NCBI GenBank assembly: GCA_028688955.1
Contig: JAQTXD010000021.1
Location: forward strand, 1 to 45,435
Direction of reading: 5' to 3'
From: Desulfuromonadaceae bacterium
Lineage (GTDB): Bacteria; Desulfobacterota; Desulfuromonadia; Geobacterales; Pseudopelobacteraceae
Length of the DNA stretch: 45,435 nt
Positions 1 through 6,862 of this stretch are shown one piece after another; the first letter of the stretch is position 1, and every line of letters starts with the position of its first letter. The translations under genes and the position numbers were made by a program. The notes beneath the pieces were generated by a model, which did no database searches, was not told the DNA's origin, and saw only the letters and a list, made by a program, of their open reading frames with translations.

Positions 1-74
1 ATCGTCCTGTCTCCATATCCGGGAGAAAGGCCAGTAGTTTCAAAGTCGATAACGATGGCAGTATAGTTTCCCAT
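1..74 (-). CDS. DEDDh 3'-5' exonuclease (DNA polymerase III epsilon-like), N-terminal fragment
   Basis: Only the first 24 codons lie in the window; the gene runs off the left edge. The translation begins MGNYTAIVIDFETTGLSPG, and the D-F-E-T-T-G block is the ExoI motif of DEDDh exonucleases, where Asp and Glu bind the two catalytic metal ions. The ATG at 74-72 has an AAGG ribosome site about 7 nt upstream. Related proteins include the proofreading subunit DnaQ and stand-alone exonucleases of the same fold; the fragment is too short to choose between them. Confidence 0.75.
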   Translation of the reverse strand, partial: MGNYTAIVIDFETTGLSPGYGDRT

Positions 75-190
75 GATGAGACCTTATCAGATATGACCTT
101 TCATTTTCAGTGATGTGGTGAAGAGAGTGATATTAGTAGTCAACTCTTTGATACTGCCTTGTCGGTGTTTGTTGTGACTCACTTCTGATA

Positions 191-685
191 TCAAATCAGA
201 CGAATAAGCAGAAAAATCCCGATCATCGCGATACCGAGGGCAAGCTTGCCTGCGACCCCGATAGCCAGTCCGACAACTGTTCCAAAGCCTGCCTGGCTTG
301 CCTCATCCAGACTACGCTGCAACGATAGCTCTCCAATCACCGCTCCGACAAACGGTCCGAGTAGAATACCTGGAATGCCGAGAAAAATCCCGACTACCCC
401 GCCCACGGCAGCTCCCACCATAGCTCTCCGTGAGCCGCCATATTTTTTCACCCCGAGGATTGAGGCGACAAACTCAACCACATAAGTCATCGCAGCCATT
501 GCTGCCAGAAACAGAAGCGTCCATAGGCCGATGTAGCGGAAGCCTTCCGCCCAGGCACCGAGGAGCAGCCCCAGAAACAAAAGCAGTGCCCCCGGTACCA
601 GCGGGAGCAGCAGTCCAGCCAGACCCGTGAAGGTAAGAATTGCACTGATGATCCAGAGAATTATTGATTGATCAGTCATTGGCAA
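191..685 (-). CDS. DUF456 family membrane protein
   Basis: A 164-residue, very hydrophobic protein with about four or five membrane segments rich in Gly, Ala and Leu. The central stretch, with GVKKYGGSRRAMVGAAVGG near residues 78-96 followed by GIPGILLGPFVGAVIGE, is the hallmark of the DUF456 family. These inner-membrane proteins have a glycine-zipper-like core and no established function. The length is normal for the family. It stands alone between the exonuclease gene and a DJ-1 gene, both also on the minus strand, with gaps of 66 to 116 bp, so nothing nearby points to a specific role. Confidence 0.85.
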   Translation of the reverse strand: MPMTDQSIILWIISAILTFTGLAGLLLPLVPGALLLFLGLLLGAWAEGFRYIGLWTLLFLAAMAAMTYVVEFVASILGVKKYGGSRRAMVGAAVGGVVGIFLGIPGILLGPFVGAVIGELSLQRSLDEASQAGFGTVVGLAIGVAGKLALGIAMIGIFLLIRLI

Positions 686-751
686 TAGCAGGGGGAGGCA
701 GTAAACCCGTGCTGGTATTTTGAACCATTGGCGGTGCTCCTCCGGTCGCCT

Positions 752-1333
752 CTATGGCTCAATCTTTGTTCCAAGTACCTGCAGAAATTTGGCGAGCCAG
801 TCCGGATGAGCTGGCCATGCCGGTGCGGTTACCAACGTTCCATCAACATGCGCATTATCCATTGGAATAGATACGTACGTTCCGCCAGCGAGTGCTACAT
901 CAGGACCTACCGCCGGATATGCCGAGCAGCTTTTGCCGTGGATAACTCCGGCAGCGGCAAGCAACTGGGCACCGTGACAAATTGACGCTATTGGCTTATT
1001 AGCGTGGGAAAAGTGCTGTACGATCTTTACCACGTTTTCGTTCAGACGAAGGTATTCCGGTGCCCTCCCTCCCGGAATAACCAGCGCATCATATTCCTCT
1101 GCCTTGATTTCTGAAAACGTTGCGTTCAGGGTGAAGTTGTGACCACGCTTCTCGCTATAGGTCTGGTCTCCCTCGAAATCATGTATAGCCGTGCGTACCT
1201 GTTCGCCGGCTTTCTTTTCCGGACAGACCGCGTGTACCGTATGCCCCACCATCAGGAGCGCTTGAAAAGGTACCATTACCTCATAGTCTTCCACATAGTC
1301 GCCAACAAGCATCAGAATTTTCTTCGTACTCAT
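752..1333 (-). CDS. DJ-1/PfpI superfamily protein
   Basis: A 193-residue single-domain protein of the DJ-1/PfpI class I glutamine-amidotransferase-like fold. The nucleophile elbow A-S-I-C-H-G places Cys119 next to His120, and the acidic residues E15-D16-Y-E18 near the N-terminus match the Glu that activates the cysteine. [12 protein letters not shown] (about 85-96) is the usual glycine-rich loop. Relatives act as glyoxalase/deglycase-like stress proteins or, in PfpI, as a peptidase; which activity applies cannot be read here. The start is well supported by AAGGAG 6 nt upstream. The next gene on this strand upstream is a nitroreductase, so it may belong to a stress-response block. Confidence 0.88.
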   Translation of the reverse strand: MSTKKILMLVGDYVEDYEVMVPFQALLMVGHTVHAVCPEKKAGEQVRTAIHDFEGDQTYSEKRGHNFTLNATFSEIKAEEYDALVIPGGRAPEYLRLNENVVKIVQHFSHANKPIASICHGAQLLAAAGVIHGKSCSAYPAVGPDVALAGGTYVSIPMDNAHVDGTLVTAPAWPAHPDWLAKFLQVLGTKIEP

Positions 1334-1398
1334 AGTATTCTCCTTTCAGTTGTCCTTCGGTTAGTTAGTTGCGATGGTTTCGCAAGGAACAGTCTCCG

Positions 1399-1479
1399 TT
1401 AGGTATTGAAATTATTACACTCAGCGAATGCTGAAGTTGCAGTAAATATTATGAAACCTATGAAAAGTACTGCTCTCAT
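1399..1479 (-). CDS. Possible short exported peptide or truncated secreted protein
   Basis: A 26-codon frame starts after GGGAGATGAA and reads MRAVLFIGFIIFTATSAFA, then ECNNFNT and a stop. This is a textbook signal peptide with an A-F-A cleavage site followed by only seven residues. In the +1 frame the reading continues for 14 more codons (YLTETVPCETIATN) to a TAA, which suggests a frameshifted remnant of a small secreted Cys protein. It sits in the 244-bp gap between the DJ-1 and nitroreductase genes. It was found only by reading the gap and could be chance; the signal-peptide pattern is the main support. Confidence 0.35.
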   Translation of the reverse strand: MRAVLFIGFIIFTATSAFAECNNFNT

Positions 1480-1577
1480 TTCATCTCCCAAACACATGAA
1501 TTTCGGCCTATTCTGTTAATGAATTTAGAATGTTGGTTCCCGTTAAAAAGGAGTACAAGTAACACTCACTTCCCGGT

Positions 1578-2105
1578 CTAATTACAATTCCAATGGTTGT
1601 ATTTTATTTTGTCTCGCTGGAGTTTATCATTCAGTATTGGCAGTTTTTCTTCCGCTGGGTAACCGATGCCGAGTACGCATTCAACCTTGATATGTTCTGG
1701 CAGTCCCAACAGCTTCTGTATAAAGTCTTCAGCGGTCATCTCATACTCATGTTGGCGGTCGCGTATTTGTGCCCAGCAACTGCCAAGACTTAATGAAACA
1801 GCGGTGAGTTGGATTATTATCGCGGCGATGGAACAGTCTTCGATCCATACGTCGGATTTGGTGCTGTCAGCACAGACGACAATGGCGAGTGGAGCGTTTT
1901 TTAGGAACTCTGATCCGTGTTGTTTTGCTCTTGCAAGCTGACAGAGTATTTCTGGATCATCAATGACGAGAAATTCCCACGGATTGATTCCCCGTGAAGA
2001 TGGTGCTCTCAATGCCGCTTCTATGATGATTTCGGTACTTTCAATACTTACTTTCTCCGGTGAGAATTTGCGGATGCTACGTCGCTTTCTAAGCAGTTCG
2101 ATCAT
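1578..2105 (-). CDS. Nitroreductase family FMN oxidoreductase
   Basis: A 175-residue protein of the nitroreductase fold, which uses FMN and NAD(P)H to reduce nitro compounds, quinones or flavins. It opens with the family signature R-K-R-R-S-I-R-K-F at residues 6-14, whose basic residues contact the FMN phosphate, followed by RAPSSRGINPWEFLVI (about 33-48). A second block near the C-terminus, VECVLGIGYPAE, is the usual flavin-site loop. The length is typical of the short single-domain members. It is followed 23 bp upstream by a DCC-family gene on the same strand, so the two may be co-transcribed. The natural substrate cannot be inferred. Confidence 0.88.
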   Translation of the reverse strand: MIELLRKRRSIRKFSPEKVSIESTEIIIEAALRAPSSRGINPWEFLVIDDPEILCQLARAKQHGSEFLKNAPLAIVVCADSTKSDVWIEDCSIAAIIIQLTAVSLSLGSCWAQIRDRQHEYEMTAEDFIQKLLGLPEHIKVECVLGIGYPAEEKLPILNDKLQRDKIKYNHWNCN

Positions 2106-2128
2106 ATTTTACTCCTAAGCAGATGTTA

Positions 2129-2542
2129 CTATTTTTTGTCGATTCGACAGGTGCCAGTGGAACAATCATGTCGCTTCGGTAAAAACGGTCTGATGCGGGC
2201 AAATCCTTTATAAAACAGCCGAGCTAACAGGTTCAGTATGGGTGCAGTGACGATTACCCCCATGATTCCGTACACTGTAGAGGTGGGAAAAGCCTGCCAG
2301 ATTGCCCAGAACGCTTCTACACCTTTATAGACAGTCCCGGTACTATCAATAACGTGAAGTTCGTACATGAATTTTTCAAGGGGAATGTGAAATGGTTCAG
2401 ATTTAAATTCCGGTGAGGCGATGTCGACTGCGACAAGTTTACCGCAGTGATTCTGACGTAGGTAGTGCTCAATTTCTGATGCACAAACTATGCATGAACC
2501 ATCGTAAAATATCCGAATAGGAAAATCTGGCTTTCTGGTCAT
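2129..2542 (-). CDS. DCC-family (DUF393) thiol protein
   Basis: A 137-residue member of the DCC/DUF393 family, named after its conserved Asp-Cys-Cys motif, seen here as Y-D-G-S-C-I-V-C with D14, C17 and C20. These are predicted thioredoxin-like thiol-disulfide oxidoreductases of unknown substrate. A hydrophobic segment around residues 92-112 (GIMGVIVTAPILNLLARLF) is typical. The C-terminus adds a second Cys pair in KRHDCSTGTCRIDKK, which could bind metal or form a disulfide. Its start lies 3 bp from the end of the DUF985 gene, so the two are almost certainly on one transcript. Confidence 0.85.
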   Translation of the reverse strand: MTRKPDFPIRIFYDGSCIVCASEIEHYLRQNHCGKLVAVDIASPEFKSEPFHIPLEKFMYELHVIDSTGTVYKGVEAFWAIWQAFPTSTVYGIMGVIVTAPILNLLARLFYKGFARIRPFLPKRHDCSTGTCRIDKK

Positions 2543-2545
2543 GAG

Positions 2546-3055
2546 TTACGGGCTTTTTGTGAGACGCTGAATAATCTCCGTCTGTTCAGGAAATTGCCTC
2601 ATTAATTCTATTCTATTTACCATCTCAAAATCCGCAAAATCGAAACCAGGTGCAACAGTGCAACCGACAAGAGAATATCCACCTCCGGCCAAATCCGCTC
2701 CAAACCAGCAGCCAGCCGGTACGACACATTGAAACGTTTCACCGGCTGAGAGGTTCAATCCGAGGTGGAGGGGGTAATAATCACCTTGTGGTGTAATGAC
2801 ATGCACGGTTAGCGAGTCTCCAGCGTAGAAATGCCAGAGTTCGTCAGACTTGATACGATGCAGGACTGAAATATCACCTGATTGGAGGAGGAAGTAGATT
2901 GCGGTACAAGCTGACCGGTCGCCCGAAAACCTGCCAGAAAGAGCTGCAGCGGAAAGGACCTGTTCAGAGCGGTATGTTTCACGATACCACCCACCCTCAG
3001 GATGCTTGAGCAGCTTTAATTGTTCTATGAGTTCTTCAGCTGTTGGTTTGTCCAT
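2546..3055 (-). CDS. DUF985 cupin protein
   Basis: A 169-residue protein of the DUF985/cupin-5 family, a single beta-barrel cupin domain. Diagnostic blocks are LKLLKHPEGGWYRETYRS near the N-terminus, IYFLLQSGDISVLHRIKSDELWHFYAGD (about 53-80), and the C-terminal CTVAPGFDFADFEMV. Some relatives are sugar epimerase-like, but most are uncharacterised. The N-terminal codons overlap the end of a 51-codon small gene upstream by 20 bp, and the stop is 3 bp from the next gene, indicating a tightly coupled run of genes. Confidence 0.88.
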   Translation of the reverse strand: MDKPTAEELIEQLKLLKHPEGGWYRETYRSEQVLSAAALSGRFSGDRSACTAIYFLLQSGDISVLHRIKSDELWHFYAGDSLTVHVITPQGDYYPLHLGLNLSAGETFQCVVPAGCWFGADLAGGGYSLVGCTVAPGFDFADFEMVNRIELMRQFPEQTEIIQRLTKSP

Positions 3056-3191
3056 GGAGCCTTCCTATTTCGGCGATTACTTCAAGCCCCTTTTGTTCCA
3101 GGACGGACACTAAAGCGGCAATTTCAAAGCTGTTGGACAATGCCAATTCCTCAATTGCAACTGTTTCTGTTATTGGCATTTGATTGGCCAT
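3036..3191 (-). CDS. Small hypothetical protein (51 aa)
   Basis: A 51-codon frame fills the gap between the isochorismatase-like and DUF985 genes. It reads MANQMPITETVAIEELAL, continues through SNSFEIAALVSVLEQKGL and ends in RLHGQTNS before TGA. The protein is acidic and probably all helical, in the style of short two-helix proteins I associate with Geobacter-type genomes (V-E-E-L...A-L...L-E-x-K-G-L). The ATG lies 9 bp after the upstream stop with a GGGTGAT ribosome site, and its 3' end overlaps the DUF985 start by 20 bp, so coupling is likely. Function unknown. Confidence 0.6.
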   Translation of the reverse strand: MANQMPITETVAIEELALSNSFEIAALVSVLEQKGLEVIAEIGRLHGQTNS

Positions 3192-3200
3192 AAGATCACC

Positions 3201-3764
3201 CTACCCTCTCCCCGCAGCGATACCTTCAAGAATGTCGTCTGCTGTCCTGACTTTTGCGTACACGGCGCCCAAAGCTGCCAGAAAAGATCCATGTACTTGG
3301 CAAGCCGGGATTGTTTCGCCGTTAAAAGTAAGGTTAGGAGCAGCGCACGCGTCTTGAGCGATGGTACAGGTAAATCCCAAATCAAAGGCAGCTCGCACCG
3401 TAGCGTCAACACACATGCTGGTCATCATTCCACAAAACAAAATGCTATCAACTCCGGCATGCCGAATTTTCTCCAAGAGATCGGTATCGCGGAAACTGTT
3501 GGGGTAGTGTTTTGTGACGACATGCTCATTTTGGAGCGGCGTAACGCCGGGGTAAATGTCAAGTCCTGTTGTACCTGGCACAAAAAAAGTTGCGGCGGGC
3601 TGGACAGATATGTGTTGGATATGGATGATCGGCCACGAGGCTTTTCTGAACTCCGCCAGTAAACGTGCAGCTGCTCCTGCAGCCTCGATGCTCCCTACCA
3701 GTTCCATCCGACCGCCGGGGAAATAGTCGTTTTGTATATCAATCAGTATCAGTGCAGTACTCAT
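3201..3764 (-). CDS. Cysteine hydrolase, isochorismatase family
   Basis: A 187-residue isochorismatase-fold hydrolase. The Asp-Lys-Cys catalytic triad is visible as D9 in ALILIDIQNDYF, K85 in VTKHYPNSF and C118 in GMMTSMCVDATVRAA. The nucleophile cysteine makes it an amidase-type member (nicotinamidase, N-carbamoylsarcosine amidase and similar) rather than a true isochorismatase of siderophore synthesis. No siderophore genes are nearby. The length is normal. Upstream, 12 bp away, is a small zinc-ribbon gene; downstream, 9 bp away, the 51-codon gene. The substrate is unknown. Confidence 0.88.
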   Translation of the reverse strand: MSTALILIDIQNDYFPGGRMELVGSIEAAGAAARLLAEFRKASWPIIHIQHISVQPAATFFVPGTTGLDIYPGVTPLQNEHVVTKHYPNSFRDTDLLEKIRHAGVDSILFCGMMTSMCVDATVRAAFDLGFTCTIAQDACAAPNLTFNGETIPACQVHGSFLAALGAVYAKVRTADDILEGIAAGRG

Positions 3765-3776
3765 GGTTCCTCGCTT

Positions 3777-3986
3777 CTAAATTTCAGTGGGCATACAGAC
3801 GTTTCTGGCGCTATTAACTTCGGCTCCGCAATTTTCACACCTGACTTTCGGGTTGTCTGCGATCTGTCGGATAATTTCCCACTCCTGTTGGCTCTCAAGT
3901 TCACACATGTGACCGGTATGTAGCTCAATATCGTTGCAGGGTTGCTCCGGAGTTACCTTTTTCATATCTGCATTCTCTCTTGCCAT
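3777..3986 (-). CDS. Small cysteine-rich putative zinc-binding protein (69 aa)
   Basis: A 69-codon gene not recognised as a named family. It carries the metal-site-like pattern C-E-N-C at about residues 50-53 and a further Cys at 64, plus Cys17 and Cys28 in the N-terminal half, with a central helix ELESQQEWEIIRQIAD. Such a Cys arrangement suggests a zinc-ribbon-like fold. A second in-frame ATG, seven codons in, is an alternative start. It lies 6 bp after the next small Cys protein gene and 12 bp before the hydrolase gene, inside the same tightly packed group. Confidence 0.65.
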   Translation of the reverse strand: MARENADMKKVTPEQPCNDIELHTGHMCELESQQEWEIIRQIADNPKVRCENCGAEVNSARNVCMPTEI

Positions 3987-3992
3987 CAGGCT

Positions 3993-4157
3993 TTATTGGC
4001 ACTTTTCACATGTAGTGGCATTTGTACCGGATAACTCACAACCACAGGCCGCACAAGCGTTTACCCATTCCGGGTGTCCGGCATTGATGGCCCGCATTTG
4101 AGCTTCAAGGCGTCTAACTTCTGCTTCCATCTCATCGTTGTACTGCGATTCAAACAT
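3993..4157 (-). CDS. Small zinc-ribbon protein (54 aa)
   Basis: A 54-codon gene in the gap between the iron-sulfur flavoprotein and the 69-aa gene. It starts MFESQYNDEMEAEVRRLEAQ, a charged helix that may form a coiled coil, and ends in a compact zinc ribbon: C-A-A-C-G-C at residues 35-40 and C-E-K-C at 50-53. Two CxxC knuckles about ten residues apart are the classic four-Cys zinc site. The ATG lies 3 bp after the stop of the flavoprotein gene, so translation is probably coupled. No function is known. Confidence 0.7.
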   Translation of the reverse strand: MFESQYNDEMEAEVRRLEAQMRAINAGHPEWVNACAACGCELSGTNATTCEKCQ

Positions 4158-4160
4158 TCT

Positions 4161-4844
4161 CTAACTCGCCAGCTTCTTTGCCCAGTGTTCGCGTTCGAAC
4201 GGCCAGTATTCTTGCATCATATCAACGAGACCTGACATGCGTGACTTGAATTCTGCCCGAAAACCATCCTGCTCCGCATAAACCCGTTTGTCAGTGATGC
4301 TTTGACAAAGCTCCTGACCGAGTGAACGTGCTTTGGTAAAGAGGATTTCCTCGTTTGGGAAAGTCCTGATGCCTGCGATAGCAGATCCGATCCCTCCGAC
4401 TGAGTTAGCCCCGAGAGTGTTCGCGAAACGGCTCATGTATGCCAGTACTTCCTCGTCTTCACCGCCACCAGAGGTTTCAACCATGGCAGCATACTTACCC
4501 TCAAGTGCCATGCAGTGGATCAGGCCATTGCACCGATCAAAGAGAGCTTTCATCTGGGCTGAAACACTCCAGATGTAATTCGGACTGGCTAAAATAAAAC
4601 CGTCACAAGCAAGCAGTTTCTCTTTGATTAGTTCGTAGTCGTCATTGATGTTGCAGATGCCGGTCGTGTGACAGACATCGCACGCGACACATGGTTGGAC
4701 ATTAAGAGTTTTCAGAGAGAGTATTTCAGTTTCACCACCGACTGCTTCTACCCCAGAGATGACTTCATCGAGCAAGCGTCCGGTGTTGCCCTGCATTCCG
4801 CGTGGGCTGGCTATTATGGCGAGTATTTTCAATGTGTACCTCAC
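4161..4844 (-). CDS. Iron-sulfur flavoprotein (NADPH-dependent FMN reductase fold)
   Basis: A 227-residue flavodoxin-fold protein of the iron-sulfur flavoprotein (Isf) group. After the first beta strand, ASPRGMQGNTGRLLDEV (residues 12-28) is the FMN phosphate loop. C52, C55, C58 and C64 form a compact C-x2-C-x2-C-x5-C motif, which in Isf proteins holds a 4Fe-4S cluster beside the FMN. LASPNYIWSVSAQMKALFDR (about 85-104) is the second flavin loop. Archaeal and bacterial relatives reduce oxygen, peroxide or quinones. The start overlaps the end of the selenoprotein gene by 4 bp (ATGA), linking the two redox proteins in one transcript. Confidence 0.88.
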   Translation of the reverse strand: MRYTLKILAIIASPRGMQGNTGRLLDEVISGVEAVGGETEILSLKTLNVQPCVACDVCHTTGICNINDDYELIKEKLLACDGFILASPNYIWSVSAQMKALFDRCNGLIHCMALEGKYAAMVETSGGGEDEEVLAYMSRFANTLGANSVGGIGSAIAGIRTFPNEEILFTKARSLGQELCQSITDKRVYAEQDGFRAEFKSRMSGLVDMMQEYWPFEREHWAKKLAS

Positions 4845-5446
4845 TTTTTTCCGATCAGTCGGACAAAATCATCGTAAGCGCCGAATCCTGCAACTCTCTT
4901 TCCTTCGTAGAGATGGGTCGGAACAGCTGTTATCCGCATCTCTCTGGACCGCTGCCAGTCGGCGTCAACCGCTGATGCGTAGTTCCGTAATTCGAGAACC
5001 GTACGTGCTTCATCCGGCGGAAGTCCAACGGATGTGGCAATCGATATCAGCTCGTCAATCAGCCCGATGTTGATGCCATCGACGAAATAGGCCCGGTAGA
5101 CCGCATGATGGAACTGCTCTCCCATGCCCTGTGCCTCAGCCCATTTTCCCAGTTCCTGGGCACGCCTGCTGTTGTAGGTGCGCGATCGGGTTGTCAACGG
5201 CAGCCCTTCAGCAGCGGCCACTTGTGTGAGTCTGGACTGCATCTCCGCTATCATCGCCTCACGCCCGGCAAACATCTCCGACAGTTCCATCCCTCCTTCC
5301 GGTGTTTCCGGGTGGAGTGGGAAGGCTGTATAATGCAGTTCAACCCCGTATTCTTTGTGTAGTCGGTCGGTACGCACGGTACCGAGATAACACCATGGTC
5401 AGACGTAGTCGAAAAAGACCTCTACGATGAGTGTGTCGTTCATCAT
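4841..5446 (-). CDS. DsbA family oxidoreductase (FrnE-like), probable selenoprotein with UGA at codon 16
   Basis: Reading from ATGATG at 5446, the frame gives MMNDTLIVEVFFDYV, an in-frame TGA (5401-5399), then PWCYLGTVRTDRLHKEY and on to a stop at 4841, 201 residues in all. In FrnE-like DsbA proteins this place holds the C-P-W-C redox motif, so TGA replaces the first, nucleophilic Cys and the motif becomes U-P-W-C. Both flanks are conserved in one frame, a hairpin with SECIS features follows, and GGGGGAA precedes the start. A standard gene caller would start at the GTG at 5377 and lose the active site. The rest (FPLHPETPEGG, a helical insert, then AVPTHLYEGKRVAGFGAYDDFVRLI) fits the family. 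It lies just upstream of the iron-sulfur flavoprotein. A nonsense mutation is the alternative. Confidence 0.85.
5367..5401 (-). promoter_or_regulatory. Candidate bacterial SECIS element with its UGA codon
   Basis: Downstream of the TGA at 5401-5399 come 13 nt and then a perfect 7-bp stem, TCGGTAC (5385-5379) pairing with GTACCGA (5373-5367), closed by a 5-nt loop CGTGC (5378-5374). The loop starts 20 nt after the UGA and has G at its second position followed by U. Known bacterial SECIS elements bind SelB with an apical loop about 16-37 nt after UGA and a G in the first two loop positions, so spacing and loop both fit. The hairpin lies inside the coding sequence, as in E. coli fdhF. Confidence 0.75.
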
Positions 5447-5593
5447 TATTCCCCCTGTCTTTGTGCCACAAAATTGAGCAGATTCGCTACTTCCTGACTA
5501 CCGCTGATAGATAGCAGCATATCAGGTGAGCCCTATCATGTCGTTATCAAATATAACTGGCACCCAGCGTTTTTCAAGAAAGATATTCTTCTC
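5446..5593 (-). pseudogene. Frameshifted C-terminal fragment of an unrecognised protein
   Basis: The gap between the small cupin and the selenoprotein reads like decayed coding sequence. One frame gives EKNIFLEKRWVPVIFDND followed by MIGLT and a TGA; the neighbouring frame continues SPDMLLSISGSQEVANLLNF, then VAQRQGE and TAA. Joined by a one-base shift near 5517-5525 they form about 49 plausible residues. The final TAA overlaps the selenoprotein ATG by one base (TAATG), an arrangement typical of a real upstream gene in an operon. The upper end overlaps the cupin 3' end. The family is not recognised. Confidence 0.35.
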
Positions 5594-5897
5594 TCACGGG
5601 AGAAAACACTTCGACGGCGATAGAGTCCACCATAATCTCGGCGCTATGTTTTGCATTACCGGGAATGCACCAACTGTCTCCCGGTTCGACATCGTGGATA
5701 TCCGAACCGATAGTCAGCCTGATATGGCCTTTAATCAGATAGCCGGTCTGCTCGTGGGGGTGTGAGTGCAGCGGCAGGAGTGCTCCTTTCTGCAGTCGGA
5801 ACTCTACCATCAGGGTCTTGTCGCCATGCACCAGAGTCTTCTGCCGGATTCCGTCTACTACCTGTCTGTAGCCATCATCACTGTTCTTCTCAAACAT
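5574..5897 (-). CDS. Small cupin-domain protein
   Basis: A 107-residue single-domain cupin. The first cupin motif is L-P-L-H-S-H-P-H-E-Q-T-G-Y-L-I-K-G (residues 41-57), where H44, H46 and a following Glu or Gln form the metal site; the second is PGDSWCIPGNAKHSAE (about 72-87), with His84 as the last ligand. Such small cupins bind Fe, Mn or Ni and serve as sensors, dioxygenase-like or sugar-isomerase-like proteins. It is 15 bp downstream of the ROK kinase gene on the same strand, so a link to sugar metabolism is possible but unproven. Confidence 0.85.
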   Translation of the reverse strand: MFEKNSDDGYRQVVDGIRQKTLVHGDKTLMVEFRLQKGALLPLHSHPHEQTGYLIKGHIRLTIGSDIHDVEPGDSWCIPGNAKHSAEIMVDSIAVEVFSPVREEYLS

Positions 5898-5912
5898 TCC
5901 AAACTCCCCGGT

Positions 5913-6854
5913 TCAATAAATTTTCTGATCTGTTGTCCGTCCGATCCATGCGGCACCAAAGACTCCGGCAGAATCTCCCAACTGGTTTTTCAGAATTGGA
6001 GTACGCAGGTTGTCATGGAAGGCGTATTTTTTTATTCGCATAATACCTTCAGTGTAGAGTTCGTCGATATTGGAAAGTCCACCGCCCAGTACAACAGCAT
6101 CCGGATCAAGGATGGAGATCAGCCCACCCAGGCAGCGGCCAAAGTCTTCCAGGAAATTGTCGAAGACGTTCCGGCACCGTTCCTCACCAGCACGTGCCTG
6201 AGTAACGATTTCATCCATGGTCAGGCGGTGTCCATATTCCCGAAGAAATGCCGTTTCGACGCCTGAGCCGCTGATTAGGGTCTCAACGCAGCCATGGTTG
6301 CCGCAGTAGCATTCGGCGCCGTCGGGACTCATCGACTGGTGACCCCACTCCCCCGCAATCCGGTGTGGCCCTTCCCGGACTTCTCCGTTGATGCAGATTC
6401 CCCCGCCACAGCCGGTTCCCATGATGACACCGAATACCAATCCGTATCCCTGACCTGCTCCCGAGTGGCACTCAGCCAGAGTGAAGCAGTCAGCGTCATT
6501 ACGAATCTGAACCCGTTGACCAATGAGCCGTTCGATGTCTGTTTTGAGTGGGTGACCGATCAGGCAGGTTGAGTTGGCGTTGCGGACAAGGTTGGTGGTT
6601 GCGTCGAGCGACCCCGGTATACCGATTCCGATTGTGTAGCGGATGTCCGGTGGAAGTTGGCCTGCTGCCTTACGGATCATTTCAACAACATTTGACAGTA
6701 TTGCAGAGTAGCCGTCAGCCCGGTTGGTAGGTCGGCGCTGCCGCCAGATGACGGTGCCATCTGAAGACAGGAGTACTGCCTCCGTTTTAGTGCCACCCAG
6801 ATCGATACCGATGGACGCTGCTGTGCCTGTATGAGGGGTATTGGCTGAGTTCAT
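5913..6854 (-). CDS. ROK family sugar kinase
   Basis: A 313-residue ROK-family kinase, which phosphorylates hexoses such as glucose, fructose or N-acetylhexosamines with ATP. The phosphate-1 loop is I-D-L-G-G-T-K-T-E, the catalytic Asp lies in RNDADCFTLAE, and GVIMGTGCGGGI is the second ATP loop. The ROK zinc site is present as GEWGHQ and C-Y-C-G-N-H-G-C-V-E-T. There is no helix-turn-helix N-terminus, so it is an enzyme and not a NagC/XylR-type repressor. It resembles the fructokinase and N-acetylglucosamine kinase subgroups; the exact sugar is not readable. It starts the run of minus-strand redox genes and is followed by a cupin gene. Confidence 0.9.
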   Translation of the reverse strand: MNSANTPHTGTAASIGIDLGGTKTEAVLLSSDGTVIWRQRRPTNRADGYSAILSNVVEMIRKAAGQLPPDIRYTIGIGIPGSLDATTNLVRNANSTCLIGHPLKTDIERLIGQRVQIRNDADCFTLAECHSGAGQGYGLVFGVIMGTGCGGGICINGEVREGPHRIAGEWGHQSMSPDGAECYCGNHGCVETLISGSGVETAFLREYGHRLTMDEIVTQARAGEERCRNVFDNFLEDFGRCLGGLISILDPDAVVLGGGLSNIDELYTEGIMRIKKYAFHDNLRTPILKNQLGDSAGVFGAAWIGRTTDQKIY

Positions 6855-6862
6855 AATCCAGA

